DNA of 64,000 nucleotides. Source: Ottowia sp. SB7-C50. GTDB lineage: Bacteria > Pseudomonadota > Gammaproteobacteria > Burkholderiales > Burkholderiaceae_C. The position numbers and the translations under genes are program-made. Under the pieces are notes generated by a model. It had not been told where the DNA came from. It searched no databases and saw nothing but the letters and a program-made list of their open reading frames with translations. Shown in pieces: positions 41,341-49,029 of this stretch (the first letter of the stretch is position 1; the number at the start of each line of letters is the position of its first letter). The DNA is taken from assembly GCF_033110285.1 (NCBI RefSeq), contig NZ_CP136995.1, forward strand, positions 3,162,001 through 3,226,000, read 5' to 3'.

Positions 41341-41856
41341 ATGCCCCGCACGCCCGACACCATCTCGACCCTGCGCCGCGTGCTGGCCGAATGCCGCACG
41401 CTGGCGGTGGTCGGCCTGTCGCCGCAGTGGCACCGGCCCAGCTTCTTTGCCGCCAGCTACATGCAGTCGCACGGCTACCGCATCGTGCCGGTCAACCCGG
41501 TGGTGGCCGCCAGCGGCGGGCAGATCCTGGGCGAGCGCGCCTTTGCCAGCGTGCGCGAGGCCGACGCCGCGATCCGCGCCGAAGGCGGGCGCATCGACAT
41601 GGTGGACTGCTTTCGGCGCAGCGAAGACATCCCGCCGCTGGCCGAGGACGCCATCGCCATCGGCGCGCGCTGCCTGTGGCTGCAACTGGGCGTGGCGCAC
41701 GAAGCCGCCGCGCGGCAGGCCGAGGACGCGGGGCTGGACGTGATCCAGAACCGCTGCGTCAAGATCGAGCATGCGCGCCTGTTCGGCGGCCTGGGCTGGG
41801 CCGGGGTGAACACGCGCGTGATCTCGGCGCGACGGCCCACCGTGCTTCCGTATTGA
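41341..41856 (+). CDS. CoA-binding protein (YccU-like)
   Basis: 171 aa, Rossmann-like CoA-binding domain (LAVVGLSPQWHRPSFFAASYM; HGYRIVPVNPVV; IDMVDCFRRSEDIPPLAEDA; CLWLQLGV). The family binds CoA, and the exact function is unknown. The stop codon TGA lies at the edge of a dispersed-repeat copy. It is divergent from the Pat-like gene; start has no strong ribosome site. Confidence 0.88.
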   Translation: MPRTPDTISTLRRVLAECRTLAVVGLSPQWHRPSFFAASYMQSHGYRIVPVNPVVAASGGQILGERAFASVREADAAIRAEGGRIDMVDCFRRSEDIPPLAEDAIAIGARCLWLQLGVAHEAAARQAEDAGLDVIQNRCVKIEHARLFGGLGWAGVNTRVISARRPTVLPY

Positions 41857-41898
41857 TAGCTACCTGCGCTTGCCAGTAAAGCGCTGGCGCCCGAAATG
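41853..41898 (+). repeat. Dispersed repeat supplying a stop codon
   Basis: TTGATAGCTACCTGCGCTTGC..AAAGCGCTGGCGCCC. The TGA at 41854-41856 that ends the upstream gene is inside the repeat. Confidence 0.72.
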
Positions 41899-41930
41899 AA
41901 CACCCATCAACCGCCTGGAGACTGACCGCC

Positions 41931-42716
41931 ATGCCCCTGATGCACCGCCGCACCGCCCTGGCCGCCGCCGCTTGGCTGGCGCTGGCCGCGCACCTGCCCG
42001 CGCACGCCGCCCGCGTGGGCCAGCCCGCGCCCGACTTTGCGCTGCCCGACACCGCCGGCAAGACCGTGCGCCTGGCCGACTTCCGCGGCCGCTACGTGGT
42101 GCTGGAATGGACCAACCCCGGCTGCCCGTTCGTGCGCAAGCACTACGAAAGCGGCCACATGGGCGCCACGCAAATGCTGGCGCGCGATCAGGGCGTGGTG
42201 TGGCTGGCCATCAATTCGACCGAGACCGCCAGCAGCGACTACCTGGAGCCGGCGCGCCTGGCCGACTGGCTGAAGCAGCACCAGGGCACGCCCAGCGCGG
42301 TGCTGATGGACCCGGAAGGCACCACCGGCCGCGCCTACGACGCCAAGGTCACGCCCCACATGTACATCGTCGACCCGCAGGGCCAACTGATGTATGCCGG
42401 CGGCATCGACAGCATCGCCTCGGCCCGGGTGGCCGACATCGAGCGCGCCACGCCCTACATCAAGACGGCGCTGGCGGACATCGCGGCCAAGCGGCCGATT
42501 GGGCAGCCGGTGACGAAGCCGTATGGTTGCACGATCAAGTACAAAACCCCCCTGAGTCGGCCTGCGGCCGCCTTCCCCCAAGGGGGACAACGCCAGTCGC
42601 CGGCACAGGTCCGGCGACGGCGTTCTGGCATGGCCTGCTCCGCGGCCACTCGATTGGAATGCTGCAATTTTTATAGCTGTTCGCGCTTGCTAAATAAGCG
42701 CCGAGGGCCAGAATGA
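41931..42716 (+). CDS. Exported redoxin (thioredoxin-fold), with apparent 3' extension
   Basis: 261 aa as read. Signal peptide (ALAAAAWLALAAHLPAHAARV), then an AhpC/TlpA-like redoxin fold (APDFALPDTAGKTVRLADF; WTNPGCPFVRKHYESG with a single Cys; TPHMYIVDPQGQLMYAGG). The fold ends at PVTKPYGCTIKY. The last ~55 residues are read from repeats. A six-C run at 42547-42552 lies just after KYK; with one C fewer the frame would end at TGA 42553-42555 (207 aa). As drawn, the stop overlaps the start of the next gene. Confidence 0.85.
   Translation: MPLMHRRTALAAAAWLALAAHLPAHAARVGQPAPDFALPDTAGKTVRLADFRGRYVVLEWTNPGCPFVRKHYESGHMGATQMLARDQGVVWLAINSTETASSDYLEPARLADWLKQHQGTPSAVLMDPEGTTGRAYDAKVTPHMYIVDPQGQLMYAGGIDSIASARVADIERATPYIKTALADIAAKRPIGQPVTKPYGCTIKYKTPLSRPAAAFPQGGQRQSPAQVRRRRSGMACSAATRLECCNFYSCSRLLNKRRGPE
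42553..42713. repeat. Repeat block between redoxin and sulfhydrylase genes
   Basis: A GTCGGCCTGCGGCCGCCTTCCCCCAAGGGGGACAACGCC-type unit (first 20 bases shown in part) is followed by a GCGCTTG-family copy at 42667-42713 (TTATAGCTGTTCGCGCTTGC). The second ends at the ATG of the next gene. Confidence 0.7.
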
Positions 42717-44062
42717 CCGATAAAGACAAGCTTTCCGGCGACCGCGCCTTTGGCTTTGCCACCCGCGCGGTGCATGCGGCGGCGGTGCCCGACGCGGTGA
42801 CGGGCGCGCGCGCCACGCCGATCCACCAGAGCACCAGCTTCGTGTTCGACAGCGCCGACCACGCGGCCAGCCTGTTCAACCTGCAGACCTTTGGCCATGT
42901 TTACAGCCGCATCGGCAACCCCACGGTGGCCGTGTTCGAAGAGCGCATGGCGGCGCTGGAAAACGGTCGCGCCGCGCTGGCCTGCGCCAGCGGCATGGCG
43001 GCGCAGATGACGGCGCTGCTGGCCATCCTGAAGGCCGGCGACCACATCGTGGCGGCCAGCACGCTGTATGGCGGCACGGTGGGACAACTGGGCGTGGGCT
43101 TTTCGCGGCTGGGCATCGAAACCACCTTCGTCGACCCGTCGCGCCCCGAGCACTTTGCCGCCGCCATCCGCCCCAACACCCGCGCGGTCTACGGCGAAAC
43201 CATCGGCAACCCGCTGGTCAACGTGCTCGACATTGTTTCAATAGCCGACGTGGCGCACGCGCATGGCCTGCCGCTGGTGATCGACAACACCGTCGCCAGC
43301 CCCTACCTGTGCAACCCGTGCGACCTGGGCGCCGACATCGTGGTGCACAGCGCCACCAAGTACATCGGCGGCCATGGCACCACCATGGGCGGCGTCATCG
43401 TCGAAGGCGGCAAGTTCCCGTGGGACAACGGCAAATTCCCCGAAATGGTGGAGCCCAGCCGCGCCTACCACGGCGTGAAGTTCTACGAGACCTTCGGCGA
43501 CTTCGGCTACACCATGAAGGCGCGCATGGAAGTCAACCGCACCTTCGGCGCCGTGCTGTCGCCGCTGTCGGCCTGGTTGCTGCTGCAGGGCAGCGAGACG
43601 CTGCACCTGCGCATGCGCGAGCACTGCCGCAACGCGCGCCGCGTGGCACGCTTTCTGCAGCAGCACCCGCGCGTGAAGTGGGTCAACTACCCCGGCCTGC
43701 CCGATTCGCCGTACTATGCATTGGCGAGCAAGCAATTCAGGCCCGTGGCGGGCGACGGTGGTGAAACGCAGGCCGCGCCGGGTGCCTCCGGCATACTAAC
43801 CTTCGGCATCGAGGGCGGCGCGGCAGCCGGCGAACGCTTCATCGACGCCTGCGAATTCCTGAGCCACCTGGCCAACATCGGCGACGCCAAGACGCTGGTC
43901 ATCCACCCCGCCTCGACCACGCACCGGCAGCTGAACGACGAGGAACTGCAGCGCGCCGGCGTCAGCGCCGACATGATCCGCCTGTCGGTGGGCATCGAGG
44001 ACATCGACGACATCCTGTGGGACATTGACCAGGCGCTGCAACGCAGCGGCGCCGCGCGGTGA
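42713..44062 (+). CDS. metY: O-acetylhomoserine sulfhydrylase / Cys-Met metabolism PLP enzyme
   Basis: 449 aa, PLP-dependent gamma-family enzyme. The PLP lysine is in HSATKYIGGHGTT; other family segments are SGMAAQMTALLAILKAGDHI, YGGTVGQL and NYPGLPDSPYY. The length and the ~50-residue insertion near the C-terminus (QFRPVAGDGG..) fit MetY (O-acetylhomoserine aminocarboxypropyltransferase) making homocysteine or methionine. The start lies right at the end of a dispersed repeat. The stop overlaps the next gene (GTGA). Confidence 0.92.
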   Translation: MTDKDKLSGDRAFGFATRAVHAAAVPDAVTGARATPIHQSTSFVFDSADHAASLFNLQTFGHVYSRIGNPTVAVFEERMAALENGRAALACASGMAAQMTALLAILKAGDHIVAASTLYGGTVGQLGVGFSRLGIETTFVDPSRPEHFAAAIRPNTRAVYGETIGNPLVNVLDIVSIADVAHAHGLPLVIDNTVASPYLCNPCDLGADIVVHSATKYIGGHGTTMGGVIVEGGKFPWDNGKFPEMVEPSRAYHGVKFYETFGDFGYTMKARMEVNRTFGAVLSPLSAWLLLQGSETLHLRMREHCRNARRVARFLQQHPRVKWVNYPGLPDSPYYALASKQFRPVAGDGGETQAAPGASGILTFGIEGGAAAGERFIDACEFLSHLANIGDAKTLVIHPASTTHRQLNDEELQRAGVSADMIRLSVGIEDIDDILWDIDQALQRSGAAR

Positions 44063-44628
44063 CAGCCCGCATGGCACGCCGGCGTGTGCTGGCCCTGGTT
44101 TCGCTGGCACTGCTGGCCGCGCCCGCCCACGCGCGCCGCAGCGGGCCGCCGCGCGCGCAGCCGGTCGATCTGGTCGTCATCCACTCCACCGGCGGGCCGA
44201 CCTGTGATGCGCAGGGTCGGCCGATCTGGGTGCCGGCGGGCGAGCTGAACGAGAACCTGCGCCAGATCGAGGCGCACCCGCGGCTGGGCATTCACTGGAT
44301 GATCGACAAAGGCGGCACGGTGCGCGCCAGCGTGCCCGAGTCGCAGGTGGCGCACCATGTGCTGACGCACAGCCGCCGCTCCATCGCCATCGAGCTGATC
44401 AACGACGGCGATGGGCGCGACCCGTTTCCGCCGGCGCAGGTCGACGCGCTGGTGGCGCTGCTGAAGGACATCGCGCGCCGCCACCCCGCGGTGACGCGCG
44501 CGGGCGTGCGGCGCCATTCCGACCTGGACCGCGGCCGCATGCCCTGCGCGCCCGAGCGCCGCCGCAAGGTGGACCCGGGCGACGCCTACCCGCACGCGGC
44601 GGTGCTGGCGCGGGTGTTCGGCCCCTAG
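44059..44628 (+). CDS. Secreted N-acetylmuramoyl-L-alanine amidase (AmpD-like fold)
   Basis: 189 aa beginning with a signal-like stretch (VLALVSLALLAAPAHARR). Amidase_2 motifs: VVIHSTGG (first zinc His), HHVLTHSRRSIAIELIND, and RHSDLDRGR with a later His and Asp. The GTG start at 44059 overlaps the MetY stop (GTGA); ATG 44071 is an alternative. It probably acts on peptidoglycan in the periplasm. Its TAG stop lies within a long inverted-repeat element. Confidence 0.86.
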   Translation: MTARMARRRVLALVSLALLAAPAHARRSGPPRAQPVDLVVIHSTGGPTCDAQGRPIWVPAGELNENLRQIEAHPRLGIHWMIDKGGTVRASVPESQVAHHVLTHSRRSIAIELINDGDGRDPFPPAQVDALVALLKDIARRHPAVTRAGVRRHSDLDRGRMPCAPERRRKVDPGDAYPHAAVLARVFGP

Positions 44629-44793
44629 GAGTCTGCGCGGCAGAAGGAGGGTCGGCTGCAACGCGCGAGAAAACGGTCCATCGCGGCGCTACCTCCGGCG
44701 CCCATAGCCCGGCAATGGGCTTGTCGGTACACCGAAGCTGTCCTCGTTTTTCGCGCGTTTCGCTTCGACGCCTTCTACCGCGCAGACTCCTAG
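44625..44793. mobile_element. MITE-like element with 23-bp terminal inverted repeats
   Basis: Left arm CTAGGAGTCTGCGCGGCAGA at 44625 and right arm ending CCGCGCAGACTCCTAG at 44793 are inverted (one mismatch over 23 bp). Inner sequences are also partly inverted (AACGCGCGAGAAAACG / CGTTTTTCGCGCGTTT), so the whole 169 bases can fold. It has no coding frame. The amidase stop is in the left arm. Confidence 0.75.
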
Positions 44794-44912
44794 CGCGGAT
44801 ACCCCCTATCCGGGGGGGGTCGGCGGCGGCGCGATTTCAGTGTTTCCCCGCCGGGTCGGCCAGCCCGTTCCATCGCAGAATGGGCGGGTTCCACCACTGA
44901 CCCACCCGATCC
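44794..44912. promoter_or_regulatory. Upstream region of the periplasmic binding protein gene
   Basis: No gene is seen. It contains ATACCCCCTATCCGGGGGGGGT, an imperfect palindrome around 44798-44820. No promoter boxes are clear. Confidence 0.35.
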
Positions 44913-45719
44913 ATGCGCTCCATTTCCACCGCACTCACCTTGGCCGCCGCGCTGTCGCTGACGGCCTGCGCCACCGCGCCCAGTGCGCAGCGCCCGTCAA
45001 CCGCAGGCGCCTCGGCACTCGACACCGTCCTGCAGCGCGGCGTGCTCAAGGCCTGCATGCCGGGTGACTACAAGCCGTTCGGCTTTCTCAAGGCCGACGG
45101 CGCGTACGAGGGCATCGACGTCGACCTGACGCAATCGCTGGCCAAGGCCATCGGGCCGAATGTGAAGGTTGAATACGTCAAGACGACGTGGGCCAAGCTG
45201 ATGGACGACTTCACGGGCGGCGCCTGCGACATCGGCGTGGGCGGCATTTCGGTGACGACCGACCGGCAGAAGCGCGCGTTCTTCAGCGCGCCCTACATGG
45301 TCAACGGCAAGACGCCCATCGTGCGCTGCGCCGACGTGGGCAAGTTCCAGACCCTGGCGGCCATCGACCAGCCGACGACGCGTGCCATCGCCAACCCCGG
45401 CGGCAGCAACGAGCGCTTTGCCAAGTCGAGCTACAAGCAGGCCAGGCTGACCATCCACACCGAAAACCTGACCATCTTTGACGAGATCCTGGCGGGGCGT
45501 CAGGACGTGTTCGTCACCGAAGCCGCCGAGGCAATGGTGCAGCAGCGCCAGAAGCCGGGCCTGTGCGCGGTCAACCCCGACAAGCCGCTGCAATACGGCG
45601 AAATCGCCTTCCTGCTGCCGCGCGGCGACACGGTGTTCAAGGCCTTCGTCGACCAGTGGCTGCACCTGTCGAAAGCCACCGGCGAATACGCCGCCATCGA
45701 AAGCCGCTGGCTGCGCTGA
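44913..45719 (+). CDS. Periplasmic solute-binding-type lipoprotein, cyclohexadienyl-dehydratase-like
   Basis: 268 aa. A lipobox (LSLTAC) suggests a lipoprotein. The bilobal family-3 binding fold follows (RGVLKACMPGDYKPFGFLKA; GIDVDLTQSLAKAIGP; GGISVTTDRQKRAFFSAPYM). Proteins of this type in Burkholderiales are often named cyclohexadienyl dehydratase (PheC-like), which makes phenylalanine precursors in the periplasm, or are amino-acid-binding proteins. No ABC permease genes are adjacent, which favours an enzyme or orphan receptor. I cannot decide between these. Confidence 0.8.
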   Translation: MRSISTALTLAAALSLTACATAPSAQRPSTAGASALDTVLQRGVLKACMPGDYKPFGFLKADGAYEGIDVDLTQSLAKAIGPNVKVEYVKTTWAKLMDDFTGGACDIGVGGISVTTDRQKRAFFSAPYMVNGKTPIVRCADVGKFQTLAAIDQPTTRAIANPGGSNERFAKSSYKQARLTIHTENLTIFDEILAGRQDVFVTEAAEAMVQQRQKPGLCAVNPDKPLQYGEIAFLLPRGDTVFKAFVDQWLHLSKATGEYAAIESRWLR

Positions 45720-45851
45720 CCGCTGCCCGGCGTGCGGCGCCGGCCAACCGCCGCGCGGCATGCTTGATCGGCCCGTTGGCGAACGGCCCCGCACCCGGGG
45801 CGTTCGCGACGGCAAGCCACCCATTTCACACCACCCGGAGGAACCCCACCC

Positions 45852-46835
45852 ATGACCACCCGCCGCCAACTGCTGGCCGCCTCGATCGCCATCACCAGCG
45901 CGCTTGCCGCATCGCCCGCGGCGGTCCACGCCCAAGGCGCCGACTGGCCGGCTGGCCGCCCGATCAAGATCGTGGTGCCGTTTCCGGCCGGGGGCAGTTC
46001 GGACGCCGCCGGGCGCCTGGTGGCCGACAAGCTGTCGCAGGTGCTCAAGACCAGCGTGGTGATCGACAACAAGGGCGGCGCGGGCGGCATGATCGGCACC
46101 GACATGGTGGCCCGCTCGGCACCGGACGGCTACACGCTGGTGCTGGTGGACGTGTTCCACACCAGCACGCCGATCTACACGTCAAAGATGCCCTACCACG
46201 CGGTGAACGACTTCACACCGATCGCGATGGTGGGCAAAACGCCCGGCTTTCTGGTGACGCACCCGGGCTTTCCGGCCAAGACGGTTCAGGAGCTGCTGCG
46301 CTGGGGCCGCGCCAACCCGGAGCGGCTGTCGGTGGCCATCGCGGGCACCGGGTCGGTCGTGGTCGATCTGTTTCGCGCGCGCAGCGGCGTCAAGTTCGTC
46401 ACGGTGCCCTACCCCGGCAGTTCGCGCGCCATGGTGGACCTGATGAGCGGGCAGGTCAACGCCTTCATCACCACCATGACCAGCGCCGGCAGCAACGTGC
46501 GCAGCGGCAAGATGATTCCGCTGGCGGTGACCGGCCCGCGCCGTCACCCGGACTTCCCCAACGTGCCGACCTTTGCCGAGGCCGGCGTGCCGGGCATGGA
46601 CTACGAACAGTGGTTCGGCCTGCTCGGGCCGGCCAACATGCCGCGCGCGGTGGTCAACCGCCTGTCGGCCGCGCTGGTCGAGGTGCTGGCCATGCCCGAC
46701 ACCCGGCAGCGCCTGAACGCGCTGGAGCTGGAACCCGGCAACGGCAGCGTGGCCGAGATGAAGGCGCAGCTCGAAGGCGACTACGAGCGCTGGCAGAAGC
46801 TGGCGCAGGAGCTGAACATCAAGCCCGTGAACTGA
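45852..46835 (+). CDS. Bug/TctC-family tripartite tricarboxylate binding protein
   Basis: 327 aa with a signal peptide (AITSALAASPAAVHAQ). Typical Bug motifs: IKIVVPFPAGGSSDAAGRLV, VVIDNKGGAGGMIGTD, GYTLVLVDVFHTS, and EQWFGLLGPANMPRAVVNRL. It likely binds a carboxylate in the periplasm. As in most Burkholderiales, no TctA/TctB membrane genes are next to it. A weak GGAGG precedes the start. Confidence 0.92.
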   Translation: MTTRRQLLAASIAITSALAASPAAVHAQGADWPAGRPIKIVVPFPAGGSSDAAGRLVADKLSQVLKTSVVIDNKGGAGGMIGTDMVARSAPDGYTLVLVDVFHTSTPIYTSKMPYHAVNDFTPIAMVGKTPGFLVTHPGFPAKTVQELLRWGRANPERLSVAIAGTGSVVVDLFRARSGVKFVTVPYPGSSRAMVDLMSGQVNAFITTMTSAGSNVRSGKMIPLAVTGPRRHPDFPNVPTFAEAGVPGMDYEQWFGLLGPANMPRAVVNRLSAALVEVLAMPDTRQRLNALELEPGNGSVAEMKAQLEGDYERWQKLAQELNIKPVN

Positions 46836-46929
46836 CGGCCCGGCGCGCGCGCGTGTCGTCCGCCCGCGCGGCCCGAACGTTAGGCTGTGCAGCAATCTGT
46901 CACACGCTCACCCAGGAAGGATTCGCCCC

Positions 46930-47307
46930 ATGCGCCGCTCCACCGCCACCCTGACCGCCACGCTGGCCCTGGCCGCGGGCCTGACCAGCCTGCCCGCGCA
47001 CGCCGCGCCGGGTGATTCGCTGGAGCGCCTGCTGGACGGCGGCGTGGTCGAGGCACTGGTGGCGCGCGCCCTGGCAGGCATGGATTTCGACGCCCTGCTG
47101 GGCGGCTTCGAGCAGTCGGCGCGCGCCGCCGCCGAAGGCCGCGCGCCGGACCCGGGCGTGCTGGCGCAGTCGCAGGCCCGCATCGAACAGCGCATGGCGC
47201 AGGTCGGCCCCGCCCTGGGCCGCGATGCGGCCGGCGTGCTGGTGCCAGTGCTGCAGCAACTGCGGATGGAGCTGATGCGCGAACTGGCCACGCCCAGCGG
47301 CGATTGA
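46930..47307 (+). CDS. Hypothetical secreted protein
   Basis: 125 aa with a signal peptide (ATLTATLALAAGLTSLPAHAA) and an Ala/Leu-rich helical body (LERLLDGGVVEALVARALAG; MAQVGPALGRDAAGVLVPVL). No family is recognised. It is preceded by AGGAAGG. A terminator follows immediately, so it is a single-gene unit. Confidence 0.7.
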   Translation: MRRSTATLTATLALAAGLTSLPAHAAPGDSLERLLDGGVVEALVARALAGMDFDALLGGFEQSARAAAEGRAPDPGVLAQSQARIEQRMAQVGPALGRDAAGVLVPVLQQLRMELMRELATPSGD

Positions 47308-47342
47308 CGCCGCCGGGCCGTCCTGGCGCCGAATTGCCCCCA

Positions 47343-47367
47343 CGCCCGCACCCGCGGGCGTTTTTCA
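47343..47367 (+). terminator. Intrinsic terminator
   Basis: ACGCCCGC-ACCC-GCGGGCGTTTTT follows the small secreted protein gene. Confidence 0.85.
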
Positions 47368-47454
47368 TGGGACTTGCGGCCTTGCCTGCGCGCCAACCGC
47401 CGCCCGTGCGATGGCGCGCTGGCCAGCGGGCGCCAGCCTGAGACAATGGAGCCC

Positions 47455-48640
47455 ATGAGCTTCGCCCCCCTGCAAAACGACACCTTTCTTCGCGCCTGCC
47501 TGGGTCAGGCCACCGACCACACGCCCGTCTGGCTGATGCGCCAGGCCGGCCGCTATCTGCCGGAGTACTGCGCCACGCGTGCACAGGCCGGCAGCTTCAT
47601 GGGGTTGGCGACCAACGTCGACTACGCGACCGAGGTCACCCTGCAGCCGCTGGCGCGCTACCCGCTGGATGCGTCGATCCTGTTCTCCGACATCCTCACC
47701 GTGCCGGACGCGATGGGGCTGGGCCTGTCGTTCCAGCAGGGAGAAGGCCCCAAGTTCGAGCGCGTGGTGCGCGATGAACCGGCTGTGGCCGCGTTGGCCG
47801 TGCCCGACATGAACAAGCTGCGCTACGTGTTCGACGCCGTCGCGTCGATCCGCCAGGCGCTGAACGGCCGCGTGCCGCTGATCGGCTTTTCGGGCAGCCC
47901 GTGGACGCTGGCGTGCTACATGGTCGAAGGCGGCGGCAGTTCGGACTACCGCCACGTCAAGTCGCTGATGTACGCGCGACCCGACCTGATGCACCGGGTG
48001 CTGGCCGTCAACGCCGACGCGGTGGCGCGATACCTCAACGCGCAGATCGACGCCGGGGCGCAGGCCGCGATGATCTTCGACAGCTGGGGCGGCGTGCTGG
48101 CCGATGGCGCCTTCCAGGATTTCAGCCTGGCCTACACGCGCCGCGTGCTGTCGCAGCTGAAGCGCACCGGCGCCGACGGCGCCGTGGTGCCGCGCATCGT
48201 GTTCACCAAGGGTGGCGGGCTGTGGCTGCCCGAGATGACGTCGCTCGACTGCGACGTGCTGGGGCTGGACTGGACCATGAACCTCGGCGCGGCGCGCCGC
48301 ATCGTGGTGGAAGCCGCCGGACGAAATACTCCTGAATTCATAGCTTCCGGCGCAGATGCAGCAAGCGCTGGAGGCCAAAAAAGAGCCTTTGGCAGCACCC
48401 CGAAGGCCTTGCAGGGCAACATCGACCCGAACGTGCTGTTCGCCCCGCCCGAGGCGATCCGCACCGAAGTCCGGCGGGTGCTCGACAGCTTTGGGCGCCC
48501 CCCACGTCGACGCGGCCGCGCCGGGCAGCACCCACATCTTCAACCTGGGCCATGGCATCAGCCAGTTCACCCCGCCCGAGCATGTCGAACACCTGGTGGA
48601 TGAGGTCCACCAGCACTCGCGCCGCCTGCGCGCGGCCTGA
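47455..48640 (+). CDS. hemE: Uroporphyrinogen decarboxylase with repeat insertion and apparent frameshift near the 3' end
   Basis: Decarboxylates uroporphyrinogen III to coproporphyrinogen III in haem synthesis. Family motifs: [10 protein letters not shown] (catalytic Arg), [15 protein letters not shown] with the catalytic Asp, and [20 protein letters not shown]. About 20-25 extra residues ([20 protein letters not shown]) from residue 292 onward are encoded by a dispersed repeat. Near 48493-48503 the frame shifts: upstream codons give [11 protein letters not shown] and stop at 48603, while the +1 frame continues [24 protein letters not shown] to 48640. One C fewer in the six-C run at 48498-48503 restores 394 aa. 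Start ATG 47455. Confidence 0.9.
48331..48386 (+). repeat. Dispersed repeat in frame within hemE
   Basis: CCTGAATTCATAGCTTCCGG through GCAAGCGCTGGAGGCCAAAA; same family as the copies at 28303, 42667 and 55682. It is translated within HemE. Confidence 0.85.
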
Positions 48641-49029
48641 ACGGGGCCGCGCGTAGGACGGTGCTTACGCGCAGCGCCGGGCGGCGTCAAGGGGCTGCGA
48701 CGTTTTTTTTGCGCTTTCCGACGCATTCAGGGCTTGACTTATGCACAAATGCCGACGCTGTCCGCCCGCGGCACGTGTTGCAAAACGATGCGCGCTACAA
48801 AACGCGAAGCGCTCGTAAGTGATTGATTTTATTGAGTTTCAAGTTCTGCTCTTTTGGTGGGCAGCCTAACTAAAGCCTTGATGGACAAGGGCTCCCGGCC
48901 CGCGGCGGGGAAATGTCAACAAAGTTATCCACAGAAATTGGGCATGACTCGGGTTCGACTTTCAAAACAACGACTTAGCATCGTTAGTGCAAGTGAATTA
49001 CATGCTTTTGCCTACAAGGGCGACAAGGC
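48641..49029. promoter_or_regulatory. hemE-priA intergenic region with two DnaA-box-like sites
   Basis: About 390 bases, less GC-rich than the rest, without a gene. TTATGCACA (near 48738) and TTATCCACA (near 48925) match the DnaA box TTATNCACA in the same orientation. The region may be the promoter of priA. No origin-like cluster or AT-rich unwinding repeats are seen. Confidence 0.55.

Noticed and set aside
44625..44793. Insertion sequence with a transposase.
   Set aside because: The element is only 169 bases and has no coding frame.
48700..49029. Chromosomal origin at the two DnaA-box matches.
   Set aside because: Only two boxes, no AT-rich repeats, and no dnaA, dnaN or rpmH nearby.
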